Below, piece by piece: positions 27,003 to 35,721 of a stretch of DNA of 64,000 nucleotides. This DNA is from Leifsonia sp. SCN 70-46 (GTDB lineage Bacteria > Actinomycetota > Actinomycetes > Actinomycetales > Microbacteriaceae): the NCBI GenBank assembly GCA_001725325.1, contig MEFY01000002.1, positions 1,801,559 through 1,865,558 of the forward strand, read 5' to 3'. Both the position numbers and the translations under genes were made by a program. A model generated the notes under the pieces. The model made no database searches. It was not told where the DNA came from and worked only from the letters and a program-made list of their open reading frames with translations. Position 1 is the first letter of the stretch. Each line of letters begins with the position of its first letter.

Positions 27003-27086
27003 GTCCACCCTCCCGCGATGTGATCCGAGAGTAGCAACAGGGCGAGGCGGTCCGGGGATTCCCGACGCCGCTGCCACACTTGCAGG

Positions 27087-28501
27087 ATGACGCCCCGCAA
27101 CCCCCACGCGAAGGTCATCGGCCTCGCCATCGCCGGCGCCGTCGGCGGCTTCCTGTTCGGCTTCGACTCGTCCGTGGTCAACGGCGCCGTCGACGCCATC
27201 ACGTCGGACTTCGGGCTCGGCGCGGGGCTCACGGGCTTCGCGGTCGCCGTGGCGCTCCTCGGCTGCGCCGTGGGCGCGTACCTCGCGGGGCGCCTCGCCG
27301 ACCGGCTCGGCCGCATCCCCGTCATGCTCATCGGCTCGGGGCTCTTCGTCGTCAGCTCGATCGGGGCGGGCCTCGCGGTGGGCGTGGCCGACCTCGTGGT
27401 GTGGCGCATCCTCGGCGGGCTCGGCATCGGCATCGCGTCGGTCATCGCGCCCGCCTACATCGCCGAGATCTCGCCCGCCGCCCTGCGCGGCCGGCTCGGA
27501 TCGCTGCAGCAGCTCGCGATCACCATCGGCATCTTCGCGGCCCTGCTCTCCGACGCGCTGTTCGCGAACGCGGCGGGCGGCGCCGCGGAGACCCTGTGGC
27601 TCGGCCTCGCCGCGTGGCGCTGGATGTTCATCGCCGCCGCGGTTCCCGGTCTCGTCTACGGCCTCATCGCCCTGCGGCTGCCGGAGTCCCCGCGCTTCCT
27701 CGTGCTCAAGGGCGACGAGTCGAAGGCCCGCACGGTGTTCGAGAGGTACTGGCCCGGCCAGGATGCCGACGCCGCCCTCGGCGAGATGCGCCGCTCGCTC
27801 GACGCCGAGCACGCCGCCCAGAGCCACGGAACGCTGCGCGGCACGCGGTTCGGCCTCAAGCCCATCGTGTGGATCGGCATCATCCTGTCGATATTCCAGC
27901 AGTTCGTGGGCATCAACGTGATCTTCTACTACTCCACGACCCTGTGGAACGCCGTCGGGTTCACGGAGTCGAACTCGCTCGCGATCTCGGTGGGCACGGG
28001 CATCGTCAACATCCTCGTGACCCTCATCGCGATCGCGCTCGTCGACCGCATCGGGCGCCGGCCCATCCTCATGGCCGGCTCGATCGGCATGGCGGTCTCG
28101 CTCGGCACCATGGCGCTCGCCTTCAGCCAGGCCGTCGCGGGTGCCAAGGGCCCCGAGCTCGAGGGCGCGTGGGGGCCGATCGCCCTCGTCGCGGCCAACC
28201 TCTTCGTCGTGTGCTTCGGCGCGTCGTGGGGTCCGCTCGTGTGGGTGCTGCTCGGCGAGATCTTCCCGAACTCGATCCGCGCGAAGGCGCTCGGCGTCGC
28301 CGCCGCCGCGCAGTGGATCGCGAACTTCGTCATCACGGTGACGTTCCCGCCGCTCGCCGCGGCATCCCTTCCCGTGACGTATGCCGCGTACGCCATATTC
28401 GCCGCGCTCTCGTTCTTCTTCGTGCTGCGCGTCGTGCCGAGACCAAGGGCACCTCGCTCGAGGATGCCGACGGCCTCCTCGTCCGGAAGGGCGCGGCGTG
28501 A
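27087..28501 (+). CDS. sugar porter-family MFS transporter, frameshifted near the C-terminus
   Basis: A 12-helix MFS proton/sugar symporter of the sugar porter family: GGFLFGFDSSVVNGA, the GRLADRLGR loop, PESPRFL after helix 6, QQFVGINVIFYYS in helix 7, and VDRIGRRPIL. At about 28437 the frame slips. The expected PETKGTSLEDADG end is encoded in the -1 frame, as if one C were missing from a CCC run. With the base restored the protein is 471 residues and ends at 28501 in a GTGA overlap with the next gene. As given, the frame reads on into that gene. A sequencing error or a recent mutation are both possible; transport function may survive. Confidence 0.8.
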
Positions 28502-30207
28502 CCGACGAGGAGCCGCGCACGGCCTCGCGCCGCGACTTCCTCAAGACCGGGGCCGCCGCAGGGCTCGGGGGGTTCGCCGCCGGCGCGGCCGTCGTCACGG
28601 GCATCGACGCGGTAGTGGGGCAGCGGCAGCCCGTCGCGGGGTTCGACCCCCTCGACCCGCGCAGCGAGCCGGGCTTCGACCACGTGGTCGTGATGATGTA
28701 CGAGAACCGCTCGTTCGACAACATCCTCGGCTACCTCTACTCGGCCGACGAGAAGCCCGACTTCGACGGCCTCGGCCAGGGCAGCTACTCGAACGTCGGC
28801 CCCGCGGGCGAGACCATCGACGCGCACGTGTACCTCGGCGACACCGACGCGGTCATGAGGCACCCGTCGCCCGACCCCGGTGAGACCTACCCGCACGTCA
28901 ACACGCAGATCTTCGGCATCGTCGACCCCGAGAGCAACGCGGAGCTCTACGCCAACGAGCTGCGCGAGCCGTACAACTCGCCCGTCAGGGACTCGACCGC
29001 CGACATGTCGGGCTTCGTGAAGGACTACGTCGTCAACTGGCGCGAGCTCAAGGAGGGCGCGGAGCCGACCCTCGACGACTACCGCGTCGTCATGGGCGCG
29101 TTCTCGAGCGAGATGCTGCCCGTGTTCTCGGCCATCGCCCGCGGCTTCGCCGTCTTCGACGCCTGGCACGCGGGGGTGCCCTCGCAGACCTTCTGCAACA
29201 GGTCGTTCTTCCACGCCTCGACCTCGCACGGCTTCGTCACCAACAAGGACGGCGGCGGCTATGACAAGTGGATCGACGCGCCCGTGCGGCCCACGATCTT
29301 CACCCGGCTGCAGGATGCCGGGCGCACGTGGCGCGTGTACTACGACGCCGCCCAGCTGGTCTCCTTCACGGGCATCCTGCACGCGGCGGTGCTCGAGCCG
29401 TACTGGAAGACCAACTTCCGCAGCATGGAGCAGTTCCACGACGACGTGGAGAACGGGAACCTGCCCGACTACGCGTTCATCGAGCCGCGCATGGTCTTCA
29501 ACCACAACGACATGCACCCGCCGTTCGGCACGCTGCGCGAGGGGGAGTACGAGGGCCAGAAGGTCTACAACTCGGCGCTCTCTGACGTGCGTGCGGGCGA
29601 GGCGCTCCTGCACTCGGTCTACAGCTCGCTCCGCGCGGCGGCGTCGCCCACGGGGTCCAACGCCATGAACACGGCGTTTCTCGTGACGTTCGACGAGCAC
29701 GGCGGCACCTTCGACCACGTGCCGCCGCCCTCCGCGGTGCCGCCCGAGACGGGCGCGCCGCAGGGCGAGATGGGCTTCGCGTTCGACCGGCTCGGCTGCC
29801 GCGTGCCCGCCATCCTCGTCTCGGCATACACGGCGTCGGGCACCGTCGTGCACGACGAGATGCACCACGGCTCCGTCATCGCGACGCTCAACCGCCTGCA
29901 CGGCCTGGAGCCCCTCACTCGGCGCGACGCGACCGCCAACACCATGCTGGGCGCCGTCAACCTCACGACCCCGCGCCAGCCCTACGAGTGGCCGTCGACG
30001 CACCCGCAGTACACGCCGCCCAACCCCGAGGCGGTGCCGGCGCCCCACGAGGAGCACAAGCACCGTCCACTGAGCTCGCCCGCAGAGGGCCTGCTCGGAC
30101 TCCTGCTCGCGAAGTACGAGCCCGGCCGTCCGGTGCCCAAGACCTTCGGCGAGGCCTACGACGTGCTCGTCACCCACGGCCGGGGCCTGTTCGGCGTGCG
30201 CGACTAG
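28498..30207 (+). CDS. Tat-exported phospholipase C-type phosphoesterase
   Basis: A 569-residue protein with a Tat signal (SRRDFLKTG at residues 10-18, hydrophobic stretch to about 40) and a PF04185 phosphoesterase domain. The motif FDHVVVMMYENRSFDNILGY contains the metal/nucleophile cluster, and later TFDEHGGTFDHVPPP is the second metal site. The family hydrolyses phosphatidylcholine, sphingomyelin or other phosphomonoesters outside the cell. It is translationally coupled to the upstream sugar porter by a 4-bp overlap. Its role may be phosphate or choline scavenging. Confidence 0.85.
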   Translation: MTDEEPRTASRRDFLKTGAAAGLGGFAAGAAVVTGIDAVVGQRQPVAGFDPLDPRSEPGFDHVVVMMYENRSFDNILGYLYSADEKPDFDGLGQGSYSNVGPAGETIDAHVYLGDTDAVMRHPSPDPGETYPHVNTQIFGIVDPESNAELYANELREPYNSPVRDSTADMSGFVKDYVVNWRELKEGAEPTLDDYRVVMGAFSSEMLPVFSAIARGFAVFDAWHAGVPSQTFCNRSFFHASTSHGFVTNKDGGGYDKWIDAPVRPTIFTRLQDAGRTWRVYYDAAQLVSFTGILHAAVLEPYWKTNFRSMEQFHDDVENGNLPDYAFIEPRMVFNHNDMHPPFGTLREGEYEGQKVYNSALSDVRAGEALLHSVYSSLRAAASPTGSNAMNTAFLVTFDEHGGTFDHVPPPSAVPPETGAPQGEMGFAFDRLGCRVPAILVSAYTASGTVVHDEMHHGSVIATLNRLHGLEPLTRRDATANTMLGAVNLTTPRQPYEWPSTHPQYTPPNPEAVPAPHEEHKHRPLSSPAEGLLGLLLAKYEPGRPVPKTFGEAYDVLVTHGRGLFGVRD

Positions 30208-30270
30208 GCGCACAGCTACCGCCCAACTTCCTCACATGGTGCGTAGAGCCGCCGCAGGGATACTTGCCGG

Positions 30271-30678
30271 ATGCGCGCGCGACGGTACATCCTCACCGGG
30301 ATCGCCGCCGTGTACTTCGGGGCCCTCGTCGGCCTGACCTTCGTGCCCGGATCGGGCGCGGGCCGGGGCGTGTGGGTGTGGCCCTTCGTGGCCTTCGTGC
30401 CCGTCGGCATCCTGCTCGTGCTGCTGCTCGGCCGGCGCCGCTGGTGGGCGGCCATCGCCTTCGCCATGCTCGGATCAGCCTGGTCCGTGGCGGCCCAGAT
30501 CGTGTGGATGCCCGTCGGCTACGCCCACGGGTCCGATGTCGCGTGGGGCACCCTCGGGGCCGCCGTGGGCGTGGCCGTGACGGTCGTCCTGACCTCGCCG
30601 CGCGTGCGATCCCTGCGTGTACATGAGTCTCACAGGATCATCGCGCAGGCTGGTCGCAGGGAGATTCCCCAGGACTGA
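30271..30678 (+). CDS. VanZ-like small membrane protein
   Basis: A 135-residue protein with four hydrophobic segments. Its pattern (AAVYFGALVGLTFVPGSG, W-x-WPFVAFVPVG, then a charged end) resembles VanZ-like domains, and the C-terminal 25 residues are basic and soluble. GATACT ends 6 nt before the ATG, consistent with a leaderless start. Function is unknown; teicoplanin resistance should not be assumed. Confidence 0.6.
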   Translation: MRARRYILTGIAAVYFGALVGLTFVPGSGAGRGVWVWPFVAFVPVGILLVLLLGRRRWWAAIAFAMLGSAWSVAAQIVWMPVGYAHGSDVAWGTLGAAVGVAVTVVLTSPRVRSLRVHESHRIIAQAGRREIPQD

Positions 30679-30828
30679 GCAAGCGCCGGTGTGAACAAGA
30701 CCGCCGGGACGACGCTTTCTTCGTGAGTCCGTGCAGCACCACCCGGTGCCAGACCCAACCCGATGTGCCGTGTTGCACGTGCCCGCTGTGCTTGATCGCG
30801 CGGGCGCCGAATAACGAAAGCCAGCAAG

Positions 30829-31518
30829 TTGCTCACTACCCCTCGTTCGTCGTTCCCCGCTGCCCGCAAGCCCTCAGAGCCCCGGCTCGTCGGCATCCTC
30901 AACGCCAACCGGCGCGTGCTCGTCATCGGCGCCATCCTCGCGAGCGGGGTGCTCACGAGCATCCCGACGCTGCCTGCCGAGGCCGACTCGTTCCTCGGCA
31001 TCACGGCGGCCGACGCCGAGGTGCCCGGCCAGACCTTCGCCGCGTCCGCCTCGGTACTCGAAGCGCCCGTGGCCCGTGACGCCTTCGGCATCACCACCTA
31101 CTCCGTCGTGCAGTGGCCCGTGCCCGCCGACACGCCCATCAGCAGCGGGTTCGGCTTCCGCGAGTGTGACGGCTGCGCCACCGACCACAAGGGCACGGAC
31201 TTCAACCCCGGCAGCGGCTACCCGATCCAGGTGATCGCCGACGGCATCGTCACCGCCGCGGGGTGGGACAGCACGGGCTACGGCTACATGGTGACCGTGC
31301 AGCACGTCATCGACGGGCAGGTCGTGACGAGCCTCTACGCGCACATGCTCGACGGGTCCATCGCGGTCACCGCGGGCCAGACCGTCACGCGGGGCACCGT
31401 GCTCGGCCTCGTCGGGAGCACGGGCGAGTCCACGGGCGCACACCTGCACCTGGGCATCCTCGTCGGCGACACGTTCGTGGACCCGATGCCGTGGATGCTC
31501 GCGCACGTCAACATCTGA
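30829..31518 (+). CDS. M23-family peptidoglycan peptidase (LytM-type)
   Basis: A 229-residue exported protein. An N-terminal hydrophobic segment (RRVLVIGAILASGVLTS, about residues 28-44) is followed by a linker and a LytM/M23 domain. Zinc motifs are visible: H-x-G-x-DF (DHKGTDFNPG), and later HLHLG with SLYAHM between. That is the full set for a glycyl-glycine-type endopeptidase fold. The start is TTG at 30829; an in-frame stop at 30793-30795 rules out longer forms, and no good ribosome site is seen. The 150-bp upstream gap shows no recognised riboswitch. Confidence 0.82.
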   Translation: MLTTPRSSFPAARKPSEPRLVGILNANRRVLVIGAILASGVLTSIPTLPAEADSFLGITAADAEVPGQTFAASASVLEAPVARDAFGITTYSVVQWPVPADTPISSGFGFRECDGCATDHKGTDFNPGSGYPIQVIADGIVTAAGWDSTGYGYMVTVQHVIDGQVVTSLYAHMLDGSIAVTAGQTVTRGTVLGLVGSTGESTGAHLHLGILVGDTFVDPMPWMLAHVNI

Positions 31519-31535
31519 TTCCCAGTCGCGGTTCC

Positions 31536-31541
31536 TAGGCT
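31536..31541 (+). promoter_or_regulatory. -10 box TAGGCT, leaderless
   Basis: Ends 7 nt before the ATG at 31549. Confidence 0.45.
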
Positions 31542-31548
31542 GGGGCCC

Positions 31549-32091
31549 ATGGGACTCTTCGACCGCCTCTTCGGATCCGACCAGCAGGACGCCCCTCCGC
31601 CCCCGAGGGCGCGCACGACCGACGAGATCGCGGTCGAGCGCTACCGGTACCTCCTCCGCACGGCACCCCCCGAGACCCTCGAGCAGGTGCACGCTGAGGC
31701 GTTCGCGAAGCTCACCGACGACCAGCGCAAGCTCGTCTACGACGAGCTCGCGCAGTCCGGCGAGCAGCCGCGCGGCACCGACGCGTCGTCGCTCGCGCAG
31801 GCCGCGACCCGCAGCGAGCTGCGCCAGCCGGGCTCGCTCGAGCGCTCGTTCCAGGGGCCGAGCTTCGGCGCCATGGTCGGCAGCTCGCTGCTCGGCACCG
31901 TCGCGGGCTACGTGATCGGGTCTGCCCTCGTCTCGGCGTTCCTCCCCACCGACCTGGGCGGCGCGGATGCGACGGCCTCGGGCGAGGGCGACCCGTCGGC
32001 CGACGCCTCCGCCGACGCCTCCGCCGATGCCGGCGGCGACTTCGGCGGGGACTCGTTCGGCGACTTCGGCGGCGGCGACTTCGGCTTCTAG
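31549..32091 (+). CDS. conserved actinobacterial hypothetical protein
   Basis: A 180-residue protein. It begins MGLFDRLFGSD, then has a conserved helical block (AVERYRYLLRTAPPETLEQVHAEAF and a DDQRKLVYDEL helix), a hydrophobic GAMVGSSLLGTVAGYVIGSAL segment, and a low-complexity Ser-Ala-Asp and Gly/Phe/Asp tail. The family is widespread and has been named cation-transporting ATPase in some annotations without support. Function is unknown; it may be membrane-associated through the hydrophobic helix. Confidence 0.7.
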   Translation: MGLFDRLFGSDQQDAPPPPRARTTDEIAVERYRYLLRTAPPETLEQVHAEAFAKLTDDQRKLVYDELAQSGEQPRGTDASSLAQAATRSELRQPGSLERSFQGPSFGAMVGSSLLGTVAGYVIGSALVSAFLPTDLGGADATASGEGDPSADASADASADAGGDFGGDSFGDFGGGDFGF

Positions 32092-32106
32092 CCCCACCTC
32101 GCGTTA

Positions 32107-32218
32107 TGCGGGCAGGGCTCCGAGGTGCGCGGAACGTTTCGCGCAGCTCGCGACGGAGGCCGCATCTCGCGGGAGGGCGCCGGGAACTCCGCCCGCATTT
32201 CGGCGACCTGCGCGCAGG
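32107..32218. repeat. diverged second locus of the intergenic palindromic repeat
   Basis: Shares TGCGGGCAGG, the centre GCGGAACGTTTCGCGCA, and near its end TCGGCGACCTGCGCGCAGG (18 of 19 identical) with the element at 15908-15969. A second GGGAACTCC-centred unit is inserted, so it looks like two degenerate copies. It fills most of the 166-bp gap between two same-strand genes. Confidence 0.65.
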
Positions 32219-32245
32219 TTGCCGCCCGAGCGCACGGCCGCGGTC

Positions 32246-32251
32246 TAGCCT
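32246..32251 (+). promoter_or_regulatory. -10 box TAGCCT, leaderless
   Basis: Ends 6 nt before the GTG at 32258. Confidence 0.45.
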
Positions 32252-32257
32252 CGTCCG

Positions 32258-33091
32258 GTGACAGACGACAGGTACGGCAGCGACGTGCTCGCGGGGTTCC
32301 GGCAGCAGCGCGGGCCCGCGCCCATCCCGACCCTCGCCATCGAGAAGGGGCTCGTGCTCGAGGAGACCGGCACGGGCTTCGTGGGCGCGATCGTCTCCTA
32401 CGCGAACGGGCTCATCGAGCTCGAGGGCCGCAAGGGCGAGGTGCGCACGTTCTCGGTGCAGGCGGGCTTCATGGTGGACGGCGCGACCGTGCGGCTCGTG
32501 AAGCCCACGCCGGGCGCCGCACCGGTGCTGCGCAGCGCCTCCGGGTCTGTGGCCGTGACCGACCACACCGCGCGCGTCGCCCTGCCGAGCCGCATCTTCG
32601 TGGAGGGCCGCCACGACGCCGAGCTCGTCGAGAAGGTGTGGGGCCACGACCTGCGCGTCGAGGGCGTCGTCGTCGAGTACCTCGAGGGCATCGACGATCT
32701 CGAGGCCCTGCTCGCGGCGTTCGGTCCCGGCCCCGGGCGCAAGGCCGGCGTGCTCGTCGACCACCTCGTGCCCGGCTCGAAGGAGAGCCGCATCGCCGAG
32801 GCCGTGGCGCGCGGCCCGTTCCGCGAGCACGTGCTCGTCGTCGGGCATCCCTTCATCGACATCTGGCAGGCGGTCAAGCCCCAGCGGCTGGGCATCGCGG
32901 CGTGGCCGGTCATCCCGCGCGGGACCGACTGGAAGCACGGCATCTGCGAGGCCCTCGGCCTGCCCCACGACGACCAGGCGGACATCGCGCGCGCGTGGCA
33001 GCGAATCCTCGGCCGGGTCGACTCGTTCGCCGACCTCGAGCCCGAGCTGCTGGGCCGCGTCGAGCAGCTCATCGACTTCGTCACGGCGTAA
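32258..33091 (+). CDS. DUF3097 family protein
   Basis: A 277-residue actinobacterial DUF3097 protein. The N-terminal third is beta-rich (SYANGLIELEGRKGEVRTF). The rest holds IFVEGRHDAELVEKVWG and VLVDHLVPGSKESRIA, which together resemble a Toprim-like fold with the E and DxD-type positions. DNA- or RNA-processing is a possible inference from that resemblance, but nothing is proven. It is a single-gene unit with a GTG start. Confidence 0.8.
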   Translation: MTDDRYGSDVLAGFRQQRGPAPIPTLAIEKGLVLEETGTGFVGAIVSYANGLIELEGRKGEVRTFSVQAGFMVDGATVRLVKPTPGAAPVLRSASGSVAVTDHTARVALPSRIFVEGRHDAELVEKVWGHDLRVEGVVVEYLEGIDDLEALLAAFGPGPGRKAGVLVDHLVPGSKESRIAEAVARGPFREHVLVVGHPFIDIWQAVKPQRLGIAAWPVIPRGTDWKHGICEALGLPHDDQADIARAWQRILGRVDSFADLEPELLGRVEQLIDFVTA

Positions 33092-33133
33092 CTTCTCCCA
33101 GCGGGCCTGCAGACAGCGCCCAGCGGACACCGA

Positions 33134-33139
33134 TATCTT
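33134..33139 (+). promoter_or_regulatory. -10 box TATCTT, leaderless
   Basis: Ends 7 nt before the ATG at 33147. Confidence 0.45.
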
Positions 33140-33146
33140 CGGGAGA

Positions 33147-34601
33147 ATGGACGAGACCACCCGCGCACAGGTCGCCTTCCCCGCCGGACGCCAGTTCACC
33201 CTCACGTGGAGCATCCCCGATGACTTCGGCGGCATGACGAGCGCGCTCCTGCACCGGTCTCGGGCGTTCGCCCGGCTCGCCGGCACGCCCGTGAGCATCC
33301 TCACGTTCGACGCCCGCCCCGACTACTCCACGGTCGAGCACGACCTTCGGGCCCGCGGCGAGCTCACCGACGGTGTGCAGCTCGTCAACATCTGGGACTG
33401 GTTCCGCTCCAACCCGGTGCCGCAGGATGCCCCGGGCAAGGCCGACACGCGCAAGCACGGGTTCTCCCCGCTCGGCACGGGCGCCCGCGAGTCCACGCGG
33501 CGCGGCGACCGCGAGCTCAGCCGCACGCGCTCGAGCGGCTCCGCCGTCGGGCAGGTGGACTACTACCGCGAGGACGGCACGCTCCTCGCGAGCGACTGGC
33601 GCGATGCCGAGGGCGGCCGGTCGGTGACGCTGTGCGACGCGCACGGGCAGCCGCTGCGCTCGTTCGGGAGCGTGTGGGGCCTCTACCGCTTCTGGCTCGA
33701 CCTGCTCACCGAGGGCGAGCAGTCGTTCCTCACCGTGGACTCGAAGCCCGTCGCCGCGTTCATCGCGACCTACAAGCGCAAGAACGCCGTGGTGCTGCAC
33801 GTCGTGCACAGCTCGCACCTCGAGGAGGAGGACACCGAGGAGGCCCGCATCAAGGCGAGCCGCCAGCCCGTGTTCGAGAACCTCGGCGCCTACGACTCCG
33901 TCGTGCTGCTCACGCAGCGGCAGAAGTCCGACGTGCAGAAGCTGTTCGGCGCGCGCGACAACCTCGCGGTGATCGGCAACGGGCGCATCCTGCCCGACGA
34001 GGAGCGCGACGACATCCCGCGGCCGATCGGCGCGGGCATCATGCTCGCCTCCCTGCAGACGCGCAAGCGCGTCGACCACGCGGTGCGCGCGATCGCGCGC
34101 GCTGCGGCCGTGCACCCCGAGGTGACCCTCGACGTCTACGGCGACGGCCCCGACCGCGACCGCGTCGCCGCGACGATCACCGAGACCGACGCGCCCGTGC
34201 GCCTGCGCGGCCACGTGCCGGGGGCGCGCGACCTGCTCGGCGGGGCATCCTTCCTCCTGCTCACGAGCACGTCCGAGGGGCTGCCCCTCGTGCTCGTGGA
34301 GTCGATGGCGGTCGGCTGCATCCCCATCGCCTACGACATCCCGTACGGCCCCGCCGACGTGATCAAGGACGGCACGAACGGGTTCCTCGTGCGAGCGGGG
34401 GAGACCGAGGGCGTCGCGAAGGCGATCGACACGCTCATCGGGATGCCGCCGCGCAAGGTCGCGGCGATGCGCAAGGCCGCGCGCAAGACGGCGCAGCAGT
34501 TCTCCGACCTCGCGATCACGCGCCTGTGGGCTGCGGAGTTCCGCGCGGCGGCGGCGCGCCACACGGCGTCCACCAAGAAGCCGTTCTGGAAGCTGCGCTA
34601 G
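33147..34601 (+). CDS. family 4 glycosyltransferase, TagE-like
   Basis: A 484-residue GT-B glycosyltransferase. The N-terminal domain has TWSIPDDFGGMTSALLHRSR, typical of poly(glycerol-phosphate) alpha-glucosyltransferase (TagE/TarM-like) proteins. The C-terminal GT4 domain has DVYGDGPDRDR, RLRGHVPG and the E-x7-E donor motif region TSTSEGLPLVLVESMAVG. A central beta insert (YYREDGTLLASDW) also fits TagE. It probably glucosylates a wall teichoic-acid-like polymer or other surface glycopolymer. No teichoic-acid genes lie beside it. Confidence 0.8.
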   Translation: MDETTRAQVAFPAGRQFTLTWSIPDDFGGMTSALLHRSRAFARLAGTPVSILTFDARPDYSTVEHDLRARGELTDGVQLVNIWDWFRSNPVPQDAPGKADTRKHGFSPLGTGARESTRRGDRELSRTRSSGSAVGQVDYYREDGTLLASDWRDAEGGRSVTLCDAHGQPLRSFGSVWGLYRFWLDLLTEGEQSFLTVDSKPVAAFIATYKRKNAVVLHVVHSSHLEEEDTEEARIKASRQPVFENLGAYDSVVLLTQRQKSDVQKLFGARDNLAVIGNGRILPDEERDDIPRPIGAGIMLASLQTRKRVDHAVRAIARAAAVHPEVTLDVYGDGPDRDRVAATITETDAPVRLRGHVPGARDLLGGASFLLLTSTSEGLPLVLVESMAVGCIPIAYDIPYGPADVIKDGTNGFLVRAGETEGVAKAIDTLIGMPPRKVAAMRKAARKTAQQFSDLAITRLWAAEFRAAAARHTASTKKPFWKLR

Positions 34602-34613
34602 CCGGCGGCTGTG

Positions 34614-34874
34614 CTAGCCCGCATAGGCGGTGCGCACCATCCCGACGCTCCTGTCCCACGACCGGGACTGGCCGACCTCCACGGCGCGTGCCAGATCCGG
34701 CCCGCACAGCGCGACGAACACCCCGCCCACGCGCTCGATGAACCCCATCGTCTCCCGCGCGCCGAGCACGACGTAGAGGTCGTCGCGCATGATGGCGATC
34801 GACGGCTCCGCGGGGCTCGCGTCCTGGTGCTGGGCGCGCCGACGCCGTTCGCCGGTCTGCAGGATGTCGGTCAT
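34614..34874 (-). CDS. small hypothetical protein
   Basis: An 86-residue protein with a basic, hydrophilic N-terminus (ERRRRAQHQD) and a C-terminal alpha/beta part containing a GFIERVGGVFVALCGPDL segment. GAGGAG lies 5 nt before the ATG, supporting expression. I do not recognise the family. It is convergent with the TagE-like gene and divergent from the thioesterase gene. Confidence 0.55.
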   Translation of the reverse strand: MTDILQTGERRRRAQHQDASPAEPSIAIMRDDLYVVLGARETMGFIERVGGVFVALCGPDLARAVEVGQSRSWDRSVGMVRTAYAG

Positions 34875-34973
34875 GTCTGCTCCTCACCGAGTTCATGACC
34901 CCTGAAGGGGTGGTATCAGTGCACACCCGACAAAGGATTTCGACCAGACCTTGACAACGGGGAGGCTGGCCCC

Positions 34974-35468
34974 ATGACCGACCGCACGAAGACCGTCACG
35001 TGGGAAGACCCGATGATCGGCGCCGCAGCCATGCCCACCATGAGCGGGCTGGAGTACATGCGGGCGCTGCAGGAGGGCACGTTCCCGCCGCCGCCCATCC
35101 TGCACCTCATGAACATGGACCTGCTCGAGGTCTCCGAGGGCCGGGTCGCCTTCACGGCCCAGCCCGACGAGTCGCACTACAACCCGATCGGCGCCGTGCA
35201 CGGTGGGTTCGCGTGCACCGTGCTCGACTCGGTGGCGGGATGCGCCGTGCAGACGACCCTTCCGCAGGGGTTCGGCTACACGTCCCTCGAGATCAAGGTG
35301 AACTACCTCGCGGGGATCACGGCGACGACCGGCCCCCTCACGGCGGTCGGCACGGTCGTGAAGCCCGGCAAGCGCGTGGCCTTCGCGGAGGGCGTGCTCA
35401 CCGACGGCACCGGCAGGGTCGTCGCGACGGCGAGCAGCACGCTCCTGGTCTTCCCGATCGGGGGTTAG
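34974..35468 (+). CDS. PaaI-type hotdog thioesterase
   Basis: A 164-residue hotdog-fold acyl-CoA thioesterase of the PaaI/YdiI group. The signature HGGFACTVLDSVAGCA contains the catalytic-helix Asp, preceded by HYNPIGAVHGG. LEIKVNYLAG is the family's second block. A GGGAGG ribosome site lies upstream. The substrate acyl chain is not predictable. Confidence 0.85.
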   Translation: MTDRTKTVTWEDPMIGAAAMPTMSGLEYMRALQEGTFPPPPILHLMNMDLLEVSEGRVAFTAQPDESHYNPIGAVHGGFACTVLDSVAGCAVQTTLPQGFGYTSLEIKVNYLAGITATTGPLTAVGTVVKPGKRVAFAEGVLTDGTGRVVATASSTLLVFPIGG

Positions 35469-35508
35469 CCCCCTAGCGCGCCGCCGCGACGGCGGCGAGG
35501 CTTGAGGC

Positions 35509-35721
35509 ATGGCTACTCTCACCAGACCTCGTACCGGACGCGTCATCGCCGGGGTGTGCGCCGCTATCGGCAACCGCTTCGGCATGAGCCCGAACCTCGT
35601 GCGGCTGCTGTTCCTGCTCTCGTTCCTGCTGCCCGGCCCGCAGGCGATCTTCTACCTCGTGGCGTGGATCGTCATCCCCGGCGAGCCCGAGGCGGTGCGC
35701 GTCGTCAGCGCGCCACGTTGA
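35509..35721 (+). CDS. PspC-domain protein
   Basis: A 70-residue protein with the PspC domain: RVIAGVCAAIGNRFGMSPNLVRLLF followed by a single hydrophobic helix and VAWIVIPGE. Small stand-alone PspC proteins are membrane-bound and linked to envelope stress. GAGGCT, 6 nt before the ATG, is a near-consensus leaderless -10. The last 17 bp overlap the convergent SPFH gene, which is also envelope-related. Confidence 0.85.
   Translation: MATLTRPRTGRVIAGVCAAIGNRFGMSPNLVRLLFLLSFLLPGPQAIFYLVAWIVIPGEPEAVRVVSAPR

Noticed and set aside
27087-28883. A 598-residue fusion of sugar porter and phospholipase sequence
   Set aside because: It arises from a single-base frameshift near 28437; the added tail is the phospholipase gene in the wrong frame.
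30679-30828. Possible c-di-AMP (ydaO-type) riboswitch before the M23 peptidase
   Set aside because: Such switches occur before cell-wall peptidases in actinobacteria, but the conserved GGGTGAAT-type and CCGTCAGCTAACC-type blocks are absent here; only GC-rich sequence and a TTG start were seen.
34951-34956. TTGACA resembling a -35 element before the PaaI thioesterase
   Set aside because: It is only 17 bp from the ATG, leaving no room for a -10 box and leader on that strand.
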